NCBI GenBank assembly: GCA_018817515.1
Contig: JAHIUD010000074.1
Span: forward strand, 1 to 64,000
DNA: 64,000 nucleotides
Direction of reading: 5' to 3'
From: Pseudomonadota bacterium
GTDB lineage: Bacteria > Desulfobacterota > Desulfovibrionia > Desulfovibrionales > Desulfovibrionaceae
Below, in pieces: positions 15,758-24,418 of the stretch. Positions within the stretch are counted from its first letter, which is position 1, and each line of letters opens with the position of its first letter. The notes beneath the pieces were generated by a model. That model was given only the letters and a program-made list of their open reading frames with translations. It did no database searches and was not told the origin of the DNA. The translations under genes were made by a program, and so were the position numbers.

Positions 15758-16018
15758 ATGAACAACTGGTGGTTTGCTCTGGTTGTTTTTGGGTTCGGGC
15801 TGTTTTTCACCATCTTCATCGACCGGCAGCGGGGCAGGCCCGGGCCGCCCGAGGTGCGCATGCGCCGCAGGAGATGGATCGACTATTGGTTCACCGGGCG
15901 CTACCCGAGCAAGGAAGAAATTGACGAGGAGAAGCTGGAGGCTGCGCGCAAGGCCGAGGCAGAGAAGAAGGCTGAAGCCGGAAGGTCTGAGTCCGTGAAG
16001 GATGGCAAGGACAAGTAG
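15758..16018 (+). CDS. Small membrane protein, unknown function
   Basis: An 86-residue protein with one N-terminal membrane helix (~5-22, WWFALVVFGFGLFFTIFI), a basic segment, and a charged Glu/Lys/Ala-rich C-terminal helix. ATG 15758 is taken as the start; a GTG at 15755 is equally possible. The purine-rich GGGGGAG sits very close to either codon. I recognise no family. It is the only plus-strand gene inside the minus-strand flagellar region. Confidence 0.55.
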   Translation: MNNWWFALVVFGFGLFFTIFIDRQRGRPGPPEVRMRRRRWIDYWFTGRYPSKEEIDEEKLEAARKAEAEKKAEAGRSESVKDGKDK

Positions 16019-16046
16019 GGGGGCTTGCCGTCTGGGGGAGGTATGG

Positions 16047-16376
16047 TCAGATCTTCACGTTGATGATGTTGCCTGCCCAGGGCGAGGCGTTGGACGACTG
16101 TGTGTCGGGCGCGGGCTGGTTGTCCGGCGGCCTGCGATGGTGGCGCGGGTTGCCGCCTGCAGAGTTCTTGCCGCCGTGGTCCGGGCCGATGGCCTCCATG
16201 CCTTCCTTCTTCTCCACTTCCTGGACGGTCTGATCGACCTTGCGCTGCTGGTCTGCCACCATCTGCCCAAAGAGCGCCTGCTGCGCATCCTGGGGGATGA
16301 TGTGCGAACCGGCGATCTGCTGCATGTTGGGCAGCTGCGAGATCAGGATGGGCAGGTCAAGGGGCGTGGTAGCCAT
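16047..16376 (-). CDS. Hypothetical protein downstream of fliL
   Basis: A 109-residue soluble protein that starts 1 nt after the fliL stop, so it is almost certainly co-translated with it. Residues 1-60 are helical and Gln-rich (QQIAGSHIIPQDAQQALFGQMVADQQ); the rest is polar and disordered, with Pro, His and Asn. It has no signal peptide or membrane segment. I do not recognise the family; context suggests a motility-linked accessory protein. Confidence 0.6.
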   Translation of the reverse strand: MATTPLDLPILISQLPNMQQIAGSHIIPQDAQQALFGQMVADQQRKVDQTVQEVEKKEGMEAIGPDHGGKNSAGGNPRHHRRPPDNQPAPDTQSSNASPWAGNIINVKI

Positions 16377-16377
16377 T

Positions 16378-17085
16378 TCATTTCACCACATATTCCTCGA
16401 ACAGAAGTGTTTCGAACTTGCCGTCGCTGACATACTGGTTGATGACCAGCAGCAGTTCGTTTTTCAGTTTCTCTGCGTTCTTCTCATCGGCCAAAAACTG
16501 CACATCTTTATTTTTGAGGTAGTAGAAGATGGCGTTTCTGGCGGGCATCAACCGCGATTCGAAGTCCTTGGCCACGGCGGGCTCGTGGGTGCCAAGCAGG
16601 ATGCGCACGATGAGGAAGCGGACCTCGTCGGACCCTTCGGCCTTTTGCTCCACCCAGAAAGGTTCCAGGCGGACCTGGACTTCCGGTAGTTCCGGCGCGG
16701 CGGCCTGGGTGTTGTTGTCCTGCTGTTCGGTCTGCGCCGCCGTTTCGGCGGGGGTGTGGGGCTTGGCCTTGAAGAAGAAGAATTTGACGGCAAAGCCGAG
16801 CGCCACTATGAGGACAAGGGCTGCTGCGCCGATGATGATGAGCTTTTTCCGGTCTTTGGGTGCCGGTTTGTCTTCCTCGTCCGGGACGAGACTGACAGCC
16901 TCCTTCGCCTTTTTTGGCTCCGGCTTGACCTCTTCCTCTTCCTCGAGGAATGGCGCGTCGTCCAGGTCGAGGTCGACCTTCTGCGTTGCGCGCGAGGCCT
17001 CGCTGGTGTCGAGCATGACATCGTTATTGTCAGGTTTGCCCGCGCCTTTTGGCTTTGCCTCCTCGGTAGCGTCTTCTGGAACCAT
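16378..17085 (-). CDS. fliL: Flagellar basal body-associated protein FliL
   Basis: A 235-residue FliL: a cytoplasmic N-terminus, one membrane helix at ~82-105 (KLIIIGAAALVLIVALGFAV) and a periplasmic domain ending in the usual DGKFETLLFEEYVVK. FliL surrounds the stator and affects torque or stator stability. The cytoplasmic part is unusually long (~80 residues) and acidic, with Glu/Asp and Lys/Pro runs; most FliL proteins have 10-20 residues there. It follows cheY by 33 nt in the same operon. Confidence 0.85.
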   Translation of the reverse strand: MVPEDATEEAKPKGAGKPDNNDVMLDTSEASRATQKVDLDLDDAPFLEEEEEVKPEPKKAKEAVSLVPDEEDKPAPKDRKKLIIIGAAALVLIVALGFAVKFFFFKAKPHTPAETAAQTEQQDNNTQAAAPELPEVQVRLEPFWVEQKAEGSDEVRFLIVRILLGTHEPAVAKDFESRLMPARNAIFYYLKNKDVQFLADEKNAEKLKNELLLVINQYVSDGKFETLLFEEYVVK

Positions 17086-17118
17086 GACGAGCTTGCCCCC
17101 CCATCAAAGGGTTAGGCC

Positions 17119-17499
17119 TTATGCAAAGATCTTGTCGATTTTCTGGCCCAGGGTCTCCGGGGTGAAGGGCTTCACGATGTAGTTGGAGACCTTGGCCTGC
17201 ACCGCTTCGATGATGTTCTCCTGCTGGGCCTCGGCCGTGACCATGAGAAACGGCGTGCTGGCGTATTCCTCGCTTGAGCGCACCTTGCGCAGAAGCTCGA
17301 TGCCGGTCATCTGCGGCATGTTCCAGTCGGAGATGATGAAGTCGATGTTGTCGCGGTTGAGCGTTTCCCAGCCGGTGGTGCCGTCGTCTGCCTCGGTGAC
17401 GTTGTTGAAACCGAGCTGGCGGAGGATGTTCTTGATGATCTTGCGCATGGTGGAAAAATCGTCGACCACGAGAATGCGCATATTCTTATCTGCAGGCAT
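17119..17499 (-). CDS. cheY: Chemotaxis response regulator CheY
   Basis: A 126-residue receiver with the canonical CheY pattern: VVDDFSTMRKI (D13, D14), phospho-acceptor D58 (ISDWNMP), T88, Y107 and K110 (YIVKPF). Phosphorylated CheY binds the flagellar switch and reverses rotation. The start at 17499 follows CAGGAGGAGATACAC; the stop of fliA lies just upstream, so cheY is in the fliA-fliL transcription unit. Confidence 0.93.
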   Translation of the reverse strand: MPADKNMRILVVDDFSTMRKIIKNILRQLGFNNVTEADDGTTGWETLNRDNIDFIISDWNMPQMTGIELLRKVRSSEEYASTPFLMVTAEAQQENIIEAVQAKVSNYIVKPFTPETLGQKIDKIFA

Positions 17500-17516
17500 G
17501 TGTATCTCCTCCTGGA

Positions 17517-18308
17517 TCAATCTTCGTTTTCATAGCGCCGCCGGAAATTGTCCCGCAGCTTGGCCAGGGCCTGAGAGTGGAGTTGTGAAACGCGCCCCTC
17601 GGTGATGTCCATGACCTGGGCGGTCTCTTTCATATTCAACTCTTCACCGTAGTAAAGTGATATGACAAGCTTCTCTCTAGGTGTTAACTCTTCTATGAGA
17701 GTCGCAATCTTGTCAACCATTTCCTGAAATGCAGTGGATTGATAGGGTTCGTTCTCCGAGAGCGATTCGCGGGTGCCGACGAAATTTTCCTGAAACGCGT
17801 CGAGGCTTACACATAGCTGGTTTTGCAGGGCTTCAAGGCCCTGCTGGACCTCGCGCGACGAGAGTCCGGTCTTGGTGGTCAGCTGTTCCTGCGTTGCGGT
17901 GGAGCCGGTTTCATGTTCGATTTGGCGCATCGCCTCGTCGAGCATCTTCACTTTCTGGCGCATGCCGCGTGAAAACCAGTCCATTCGCCTGAGCTCGTCG
18001 AGCATGGCGCCCTTGATGCGGTTTTCGGAATAGGTGTCGAACTTGATGCCAAGCTCCGGGCGGTATTTGCCCAAAGCGTCGAGCAGACCGATGCTGCCCG
18101 CGCTGATGAGTTCGCCAAGCTCCACACTCTGCGGCAGCTTGTTCTTCATCCTGAGCGCAAGGATTCGGATCTTCGGGGCGTAGTGGCGGACGATGTTCTC
18201 CTGGTCGCGTGGCGGGAAGTTCGGCCAGGAACAGGCGCCCGTCTCGAGATCACGCCACGGATTGCTCCTGGAAGAGGAGCTTTTTCCAGAAGAATTTAAT
18301 GTTTCCAT
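17517..18308 (-). CDS. fliA: Flagellar sigma factor FliA (sigma-28)
   Basis: A 263-residue sigma factor. Region 2 includes HYAPKIRILALRMKNKLPQSVELGELISAGSIGLLDAL; region 3 follows; region 4 is LTPREKLVISLYYGEELNMKETAQVMDITEGRVSQLHSQAL. It directs late flagellar and chemotaxis genes and is normally held by FlgM. The only usable start is ATG 18308, which overlaps the end of flhG by 59 bp in another frame; no ATG, GTG or TTG in frame occurs before the first conserved residues. Confidence 0.93.
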   Translation of the reverse strand: METLNSSGKSSSSRSNPWRDLETGACSWPNFPPRDQENIVRHYAPKIRILALRMKNKLPQSVELGELISAGSIGLLDALGKYRPELGIKFDTYSENRIKGAMLDELRRMDWFSRGMRQKVKMLDEAMRQIEHETGSTATQEQLTTKTGLSSREVQQGLEALQNQLCVSLDAFQENFVGTRESLSENEPYQSTAFQEMVDKIATLIEELTPREKLVISLYYGEELNMKETAQVMDITEGRVSQLHSQALAKLRDNFRRRYENED

Positions 18309-19077
18309 CTGCCTTCGCCGTAACTTTCCAGCTGGTTATCTTGGCTGCTGCCTGACCGATGGCCCGGCTTGCTGGGCAATCAGGGGTTAAATGCAAAAAC
18401 GGCGTCTGCGCGATGACTGCTTTACGCACCGCTGCATCCTGCGGGATGAAGCCCACAAAATCAAGGGATACACCGCTTAAAAAGTGGTCGCAAGCTTTGT
18501 AGAGCTTGGTGAAGATCTCTTTGGCGCCCTTTTCGTCGCGGGCCATGTTCACCAGCACGCGGAAGCGGTCCACGCCGTGCTTCAGCTTGAGCACCTTGAT
18601 CAGCGCATACGCATCGGTGAGCGACGTGGGCTCGGTGGTCACCACCACCAGGCGTTCGCTGGCCGCGATGTTGAAGTAGAGCACGTTGTCGTTGATGCCT
18701 GCTCCGGTGTCCACGATGAGGTGGTCGATGCCGCCTTCCAGGTAGTCCATGGCCTCAAGCAGGTCCAGCTTCTGGCCGGTGTTCAGGTTGACCATGTCGC
18801 TGACGCCGGAGGCCGCGGGCAGGATGCGAAAGCCGTAGGGCGTGTCGCAGAGGATTTTTTCCAGGGTCATGCCCTCGGCGAACAGGTGGAACAGGTTGAG
18901 CTTTGGCGTTATGCCCAGGATCACGTCCACGTTGGCCAGGCCCAGGTCGGCGTCGAGGATGACCACGCGCTTGCCCAGGCGCGTCAAGGCCAGGGCAAGG
19001 TTCACCGAAATATTCGTCTTGCCGACGCCGCCTTTGCCGGAGGTGACCGAAAAGACCTGAGGAAGAGCGCTTGTCAT
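18250..19077 (-). CDS. flhG: MinD-like ATPase FlhG (flagellar number regulator)
   Basis: A 275-residue P-loop ATPase with the deviant Walker A SGKGGVGKTN (13-22), DADLGLANVD as switch I and VDTGAGI as Walker B. FlhG limits the number of polar flagella and acts with FlhF. The start at 19077 has AGGCAGGAA upstream; the longer frame to 19158 lies over the flhF end. The C-terminus runs 59 bp into fliA. Its last ~25 residues (NIKFFWKKLLFQEQ) are amphipathic, which may be the membrane-targeting helix seen in MinD proteins. Confidence 0.9.
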   Translation of the reverse strand: MTSALPQVFSVTSGKGGVGKTNISVNLALALTRLGKRVVILDADLGLANVDVILGITPKLNLFHLFAEGMTLEKILCDTPYGFRILPAASGVSDMVNLNTGQKLDLLEAMDYLEGGIDHLIVDTGAGINDNVLYFNIAASERLVVVTTEPTSLTDAYALIKVLKLKHGVDRFRVLVNMARDEKGAKEIFTKLYKACDHFLSGVSLDFVGFIPQDAAVRKAVIAQTPFLHLTPDCPASRAIGQAAAKITSWKVTAKADGNIKFFWKKLLFQEQSVA

Positions 19078-19093
19078 TTCCTGCCTCGCCTTA

Positions 19094-20221
19094 TCAATTC
19101 CGCTCGGCCTGGCAGCCGGGCAGGGTGTGCTTGAAGATGAGCCGCCACAACATTTCACTCACGGCAGGGGTGATGGTGTTTTTCAGCCCCGCGCCGAAGG
19201 ACAAGGCGGAAACCGGAAGCTCGGTGAGCCGCGCCATGTTGAGCAGTGCGCCAAAGGTACAGGCTTCGTCCAGTTTCGTCCAGATGAGACTTTTCAGCTG
19301 CGGGCAACCGTAGCGCCGCGCTATTTCCGCGTACTGGCTGGCGCTGAAGTACGGCGCCACAACAAGATGGACAGCCATGTCCTGGCAGTCGCCAAGGCCC
19401 AGGTCGTCCAGGCGCTCGCTTAAGGTGGCCTTGCCGGATAGGCCGGGCAGGTCCACCAGGATCATGTCGAATTTGTGCGATTCCTTGAGCAGCTCCTCCA
19501 TCTCCTCGGCGTTGCCGGCCTCGCGGAAGGCCAGGCCGGAGAGGTCCGCGTAGTGGCGCAGCACCAGCCGGCCCTTGCCCTGGCCCTCGTCGGAGGCCAC
19601 AACGCAGACGCGAAGCTTGGGCTTGAGCTGCTTCTCACGCAGGGCCAGGCGCACCAGACAGGAGGTTTTGCCCACGCCGTGGGGGCCTGCGAAGACGTGG
19701 ATCTTCTGGAGCCATTTTTTTGACCCGAACCCGTAGCATGGAGCCACGGACTCCAGAACCGGGAGGATGGGACGCTCGGAATCGGCCTTGAGGTCCAGAT
19801 AGACGCGGAGCATGACCTGGGTGTCCACTTCCTCGCGCTCCAGATACTGCAGCGCCACGCGCTGCCTGGGGGCCAGGTCGTCCATGTTCATCTGGGGCTT
19901 CACCAGCGCCATCAGATGATCCTTGATCTGACGCCACTCGCAGGACCAGTCGGAGGGGTTGGTGTCGTGCATGGGCACAAAACCTCCTGGATCGCGCCCG
20001 GCCGAGCCCTGGCCGTTGCCGCCGCCGTTACCGTTGCCGTTGCCGCCGTTGCGCGCATTGTGGTTGGTCCTGGGGTCGACCGCTGCCGTGATCTCGCAGC
20101 TTTTGACGCTGCCCGAGCGCACGGTCTTGGTGTTCAGGATGATGGCGTCATCGCCCAGCTCAGCCTTGACCTTGGCCAGTGCGGTCTGCGTGTCTGTACC
20201 CTTGAATGTTTTTACTTGCAT
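19094..20221 (-). CDS. flhF: SRP-type GTPase FlhF
   Basis: A 375-residue protein with the FlhF N-terminal domain (MQVKTFKGTDTQTALAKVK), a Gly/Asn linker at ~57-73, and an SRP-type NG domain: P-loop FAGPHGVGKTS (G179-S187), DLPGLSG as G3 and TKLDEA as G4. It places the flagellum at the pole and recruits early basal-body parts. It starts 4 nt after flhA and ends 16 nt before flhG, a normal flhA-flhF-flhG-fliA order. Confidence 0.92.
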   Translation of the reverse strand: MQVKTFKGTDTQTALAKVKAELGDDAIILNTKTVRSGSVKSCEITAAVDPRTNHNARNGGNGNGNGGGNGQGSAGRDPGGFVPMHDTNPSDWSCEWRQIKDHLMALVKPQMNMDDLAPRQRVALQYLEREEVDTQVMLRVYLDLKADSERPILPVLESVAPCYGFGSKKWLQKIHVFAGPHGVGKTSCLVRLALREKQLKPKLRVCVVASDEGQGKGRLVLRHYADLSGLAFREAGNAEEMEELLKESHKFDMILVDLPGLSGKATLSERLDDLGLGDCQDMAVHLVVAPYFSASQYAEIARRYGCPQLKSLIWTKLDEACTFGALLNMARLTELPVSALSFGAGLKNTITPAVSEMLWRLIFKHTLPGCQAERN

Positions 20222-20225
20222 GGCG

Positions 20226-22334
20226 CTAGCTCAGTTTTACTGTGGCAAGTGACTGGATTCGGATATCTGCCGGTATTTCCGCCTGTGATACCACGGGCAT
20301 GGTTGGCAGGAAGCGAAGCAACAATTGGGCCAGATGTGGCCGGATTTGCGGGGCTGTGAGCAAAACAGGCTGTCCGTCGGTGCCTGCGGTGTTGTCCTGG
20401 GCGGTGGAAATGGCCTTTATGACCTGCTGGGCCTTGCCCGGCTCCAGCGCCAGATAGCCTCCCTGGTCGCTGCTGCGCAGGCTTGTCGTCAAGAGTTCGT
20501 CGATCTCGCCCGACAGGGTGACGATGGGCAGGCTGCCGTCGCTGGCCATGTAGCTGCGCACGATGGTGCGGCCCATGCGGGCGCGGACATACTCGGTGAG
20601 CATTCCGGCGTCCTGGATGGCCGGACCGTAGTCGCACAGGGCCTCGGTGATGGTCAGCATGTCGCGGATGCTCACGCCCTCGCGCACCAGATTTTGCAGC
20701 ACCTTCTGCACGGTGCCAAGCGGCAGCATGTTCGGCACCAGGTTGTCCACGGCCTTGGGTGCGCGCTTGGACAGGTTGTTCAAGAGCTCCTGCACCTCCT
20801 GGCGGCCCAGGAAATCCTGCAGGTTGCGGCGGAAGACCTCGGTCAGGTGGGTGGCCACCACGGTGGAGGGGTCGACCACGGTGTAGCCTGCCAGCATGGC
20901 CGCCTCGCGCTGCACGTCCGGTATCCAGACGGCGGGCAGGTTGAAGGCGGGCTCCACGGTGGGCACGCCGTCGATGCGGTGCTTGGCGTCGCCCGGGTCC
21001 ATGGCCAGGAAGTGGTCGATCAAGATCTCCGCGGAGGCGATGGCGTTGCCCTTCACCAGCACGCGGTACTCGCCGGGCTTGAGCTGCAGGTTGTCGCGCA
21101 GGTGCAGGGAGGGGATGACCACGCCCATGTCCAGGGCGAACTGGCGGCGGATGGAGCGGATGCGCGAGAGCAGGTTGCCGTTCTGTTCCTCGTCCACCAG
21201 CGGAATGAGTCCGTAGCCGACCTCCAGTTCGAGCTGGTCCAGCGGCAGCAGGGCCTGCACCTCTTCCGGGGTGTCGAGCTGCGAGGCGCCGCCCTTGGCC
21301 TTGTCCTTCTCGGCCTTCATCTTGGCCTCGTGCTCGGGGCGGGTGCGCTCGGAAATGCGGGCGATCCAGAATACGAGGGCTGCGAAGAACAGGAAGGGCA
21401 GCGTGGGCAGGCCGGGGATCAGGCCGAAAACAAGCAGGATTCCGGACACGAGCTTGAGCGCGCGGTGGTGGAAGGTCAACTGGCCGAGGAATTCCTCGCC
21501 CATCTTGGCCTCCGCCGCTGCGCGGGAGACGATGATGCCGGTTGCCGTGGCGGTGATGAGTGAAGGGATGGTGGCGACCAGTCCGTCGCCGATGGTCAGC
21601 ATGGTGAAGGTCTTGGCCGCGTCGAGCCAGCTCATGTCCTTCTGGAACACGCCGATGAAGAAGCCGCCCACCAGGTTGATCAGCAGCATGATGGCGCCGG
21701 CCTTGACGTCGCCGGAAACGAACTTGCCCGCGCCGTCCATGGCGCCGTAGAAGTCGGACTCCTTGCGGATTTTCTCGCGTCGGCGCGTGGCCTCGGGCTC
21801 GTCGATGAGGCCAGCGTTCAAGTCCGCCTCAACGGCCATCTGCTTGCCGGGCATGGAATCGAGGGTGAAACGGGCTGCGACTTCCGCGATGCGCGACATG
21901 CCGCCGACGACGACGGTCTTGTTGATGGTGAACAAAATCCAGTAGATGACGATGCCGATGGCGTAGTTGCCGCCGACAACGAACTCGGCGAAACTTTGGA
22001 TGACGTTGCCCGCCGCTGCGGTGCCTTCGTGGCCGTGCATGAGGATCAGTCGGGTGGAGGCGACGTTGAGCGCCAGCCGCATAAGGGTTGTGACCAGCAG
22101 CAGGGAGGGGAAGATGGAGAATTCCATCGGGGACTCAAGGAACATGCTGGTGACGAGGATGACAAGACTTATGGCGATGCTGAAGGTCAGCATGAAGTCG
22201 ATGACGATGGTCGGCGTCGGCACGAGCATGATCAGCAGCACGATGACAACACCGGCTGCGAGCATGATGTCGCCCTGCTTGGCGAATTGTGCGTAGTCGA
22301 TGTCTATGTTGGCGAAATTCTGCTTGGCGGCCAT
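20226..22334 (-). CDS. flhA: Flagellar export gate protein FlhA
   Basis: A 702-residue export-gate subunit. The N-terminal half has about eight membrane helices and the FHIPEP-family signature (MSRIAEVAARFTLDSMPGKQMAVEADLNAG). The soluble C-terminal half forms the nonameric ring that docks chaperone-substrate complexes. It ends 4 nt before flhF. The start ATG 22334 lies in frame with the first helix. Long plus-strand frames across this gene are shadows. Confidence 0.95.
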   Translation of the reverse strand: MAAKQNFANIDIDYAQFAKQGDIMLAAGVVIVLLIMLVPTPTIVIDFMLTFSIAISLVILVTSMFLESPMEFSIFPSLLLVTTLMRLALNVASTRLILMHGHEGTAAAGNVIQSFAEFVVGGNYAIGIVIYWILFTINKTVVVGGMSRIAEVAARFTLDSMPGKQMAVEADLNAGLIDEPEATRRREKIRKESDFYGAMDGAGKFVSGDVKAGAIMLLINLVGGFFIGVFQKDMSWLDAAKTFTMLTIGDGLVATIPSLITATATGIIVSRAAAEAKMGEEFLGQLTFHHRALKLVSGILLVFGLIPGLPTLPFLFFAALVFWIARISERTRPEHEAKMKAEKDKAKGGASQLDTPEEVQALLPLDQLELEVGYGLIPLVDEEQNGNLLSRIRSIRRQFALDMGVVIPSLHLRDNLQLKPGEYRVLVKGNAIASAEILIDHFLAMDPGDAKHRIDGVPTVEPAFNLPAVWIPDVQREAAMLAGYTVVDPSTVVATHLTEVFRRNLQDFLGRQEVQELLNNLSKRAPKAVDNLVPNMLPLGTVQKVLQNLVREGVSIRDMLTITEALCDYGPAIQDAGMLTEYVRARMGRTIVRSYMASDGSLPIVTLSGEIDELLTTSLRSSDQGGYLALEPGKAQQVIKAISTAQDNTAGTDGQPVLLTAPQIRPHLAQLLLRFLPTMPVVSQAEIPADIRIQSLATVKLS

Positions 22335-22392
22335 ATTCTTGACGCTCCCTACGGTTTGTACGCGGAAGAGAGCATCACCCTAGGAGGAGCAG

Positions 22393-23457
22393 CTAGCCTT
22401 TGAGGCGCTTGAACTTGGCCAGTTTGGCCAGTATCGCGGCAACGGCCTGGTACATTTCCTCGGGGATGGTCTCACCAACTTCCACCTGCTTATACAAAGC
22501 CTGTGCCAGAGGTGGATTTTCCTGGATGGGAATGTCGTTTTCGATGGCCAGTTCGCGGATTCTTTTGGCGATGCGGTCCACGCCTTTGGCCAGGACCATG
22601 GGGGCCGGGGCCTCCGTGAGGTCGTAGCGCAGGGCCACGGCATAGTGGGTGGGGTTGGTGATGACGACGTCGGCCTTGGGCACGCTGGAGGAAAGCCGCA
22701 TGGCCATGAACTCGAAGAACTTGCGCTGCTGCCTGGACTTGATCTCCGGGTCGCCTTCGGCCTGGCGGCGCTCGTCCTTGACCTCGGATTTGGTCATCAT
22801 GAGGTTGTCGTTGTAGCGGTAACGCGTCCACCACAGGTCGGCGATGGCCATGAGGATCATGGGCACCAGGGCGTAGCAGAACATCTTGTAGGCCACCAGG
22901 AGCATGTAGGAGCTGATGCCCAGGACGTTCTGGTGGAACAGGGGCATGAGGTTCGGCATCTCCTGACGGATGACGAGGTAGGGCGCAAAACCGACGACAA
23001 CCGCCTGGAGAACGCTGCGGCCCAGGCGCACCAGGGCGTCGGGGCTGATCATGAGCTTCTTCATGGCCGCGGCGATGTTGAAGTTTATGCGGTCCCATTT
23101 GACCTTGAAGATCCAAAGCTTGCCGATCTGCAGACGTATGTTCGTGTAGGCCACCAGGGCGATGAGGCACATGAAGGGGAAGAGCAGCAAGGACATTTTG
23201 AGCATGGACCAGAGGAACATGCTGTAGACGGTCTGGGTATTCAACTCCTGGGTGATACCTTCCACAAAGAACCAGTTGAAGATCTCGTTGAAATTCTTGT
23301 AGTAGAAACCCGCCATGTAGCGCAGGGCCACCACCGCGGTCAAAAGCACGCAAACGGTGCTGACCTCGCCGGAACGCGCGACGCTGCCCTCGTCACGCGC
23401 CTTCTTGATGCGCTTGGCCGTGCCTGGTTCTGTTCTGCTCGGATCTTCTCTGGACAT
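22393..23457 (-). CDS. flhB: Flagellar export switch protein FlhB
   Basis: A 354-residue protein with four membrane helices and a cytoplasmic domain that carries the autocleavage motif NPTH (268-271). Cleavage between Asn and Pro underlies the switch from hook to filament export, in concert with FliK. The N-terminal TAKRIKKARDEGSVARSGE is the usual opening. The start at 23457 was chosen over a longer frame because the first residues align with the family. Confidence 0.95.
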   Translation of the reverse strand: MSREDPSRTEPGTAKRIKKARDEGSVARSGEVSTVCVLLTAVVALRYMAGFYYKNFNEIFNWFFVEGITQELNTQTVYSMFLWSMLKMSLLLFPFMCLIALVAYTNIRLQIGKLWIFKVKWDRINFNIAAAMKKLMISPDALVRLGRSVLQAVVVGFAPYLVIRQEMPNLMPLFHQNVLGISSYMLLVAYKMFCYALVPMILMAIADLWWTRYRYNDNLMMTKSEVKDERRQAEGDPEIKSRQQRKFFEFMAMRLSSSVPKADVVITNPTHYAVALRYDLTEAPAPMVLAKGVDRIAKRIRELAIENDIPIQENPPLAQALYKQVEVGETIPEEMYQAVAAILAKLAKFKRLKG

Positions 23458-23479
23458 GCTTTGGCTTCCCGCGTCAGCC

Positions 23480-24265
23480 CTAAGGGCCGATGACGCCAAT
23501 TTTCATGATGTGCAGGAACACCATGTCCATGGATTGGATGAAATTTGTGACGTACTCGGTCATCTGCTCCATGATGAAGGTCAAAAACAGGAAGCCGACC
23601 ATGATCTTGATGGGAAAGCCCATGGTCATGACGTTCATTTGCGGCGCCATCTTGGAGATGAGCGCCAGCGACAGGTCCACCAGGAACAGTGCCAGGATGA
23701 CCGGCGCTGCGATGCGCACGCCGAGGATGAACATCTGCTTGGAGAAGACCATGATCTCGGTCATGAGCCTTGGCGTCAGGAACAGGCCGCCCGGAGGCAC
23801 GAGCTCGAAGCTCTTGCCCACCGCCTGGATGAGGTTCAAGTGTCCATTGAGCGCGAGGAAGGTGAGCATGGTGCACATGTAGATGAAGTGCGTGGTCACG
23901 GGCTCGGACTGTCCGGTCAGCGGATCGATGGCGTTGACCATGGAGAAGCCCATCTGGAAGTTGATGATGGCGCCGCCGATCTGCACCGCCGCGATGAGCA
24001 TGCGCACGATGATGCCAAGGGCCATGCCGAGCACGATCTCGCCTGCGAACATGGCTACAAGCATGGACGGATTCCCCGGCATGGACTCCGCCGGGAAGGA
24101 GAGCTTGGGCCACACGGCCAGGGTCAGCACGATGAGCAGGGTGGCCTTGATGACGTTTGGAATGGCGTCGCCGAAAAAGGGCATGACGAACAGGACCACG
24201 CTGACGCGGAACAGCGTGAGGTAGAAGCTGATGACAGTGCGCGGGTCGAAGCTGAAAATGTCCAT
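23480..24265 (-). CDS. fliR: Flagellar export gate protein FliR
   Basis: A 261-residue membrane protein with about six helices, typical of FliR: an N-terminal TLFRVSVVLFVMPFFGD, GEIVLGMALG, GFSMVNAIDP and a C-terminal hydrophobic end. FliR, FliP and FliQ form the export channel; fliP and fliQ are not in this window. It starts 153 nt downstream of the M23 peptidase gene and 22 nt upstream of flhB. Confidence 0.92.
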   Translation of the reverse strand: MDIFSFDPRTVISFYLTLFRVSVVLFVMPFFGDAIPNVIKATLLIVLTLAVWPKLSFPAESMPGNPSMLVAMFAGEIVLGMALGIIVRMLIAAVQIGGAIINFQMGFSMVNAIDPLTGQSEPVTTHFIYMCTMLTFLALNGHLNLIQAVGKSFELVPPGGLFLTPRLMTEIMVFSKQMFILGVRIAAPVILALFLVDLSLALISKMAPQMNVMTMGFPIKIMVGFLFLTFIMEQMTEYVTNFIQSMDMVFLHIMKIGVIGP

Positions 24266-24418
24266 GAACGTCCGCCTGGGTGCGCCGGAGCCTGTCGCGC
24301 AAGTCGCGCAAAGCAGCCCGTTGGCATGGGCGAGAGACTAGCCCAGCTTGTGGCGTGCGTCCAGAAAAAGGGCACGCCAGCAAAGAATCAGATTGGCAGG
24401 GAAAGTGCTGGTGAACGG

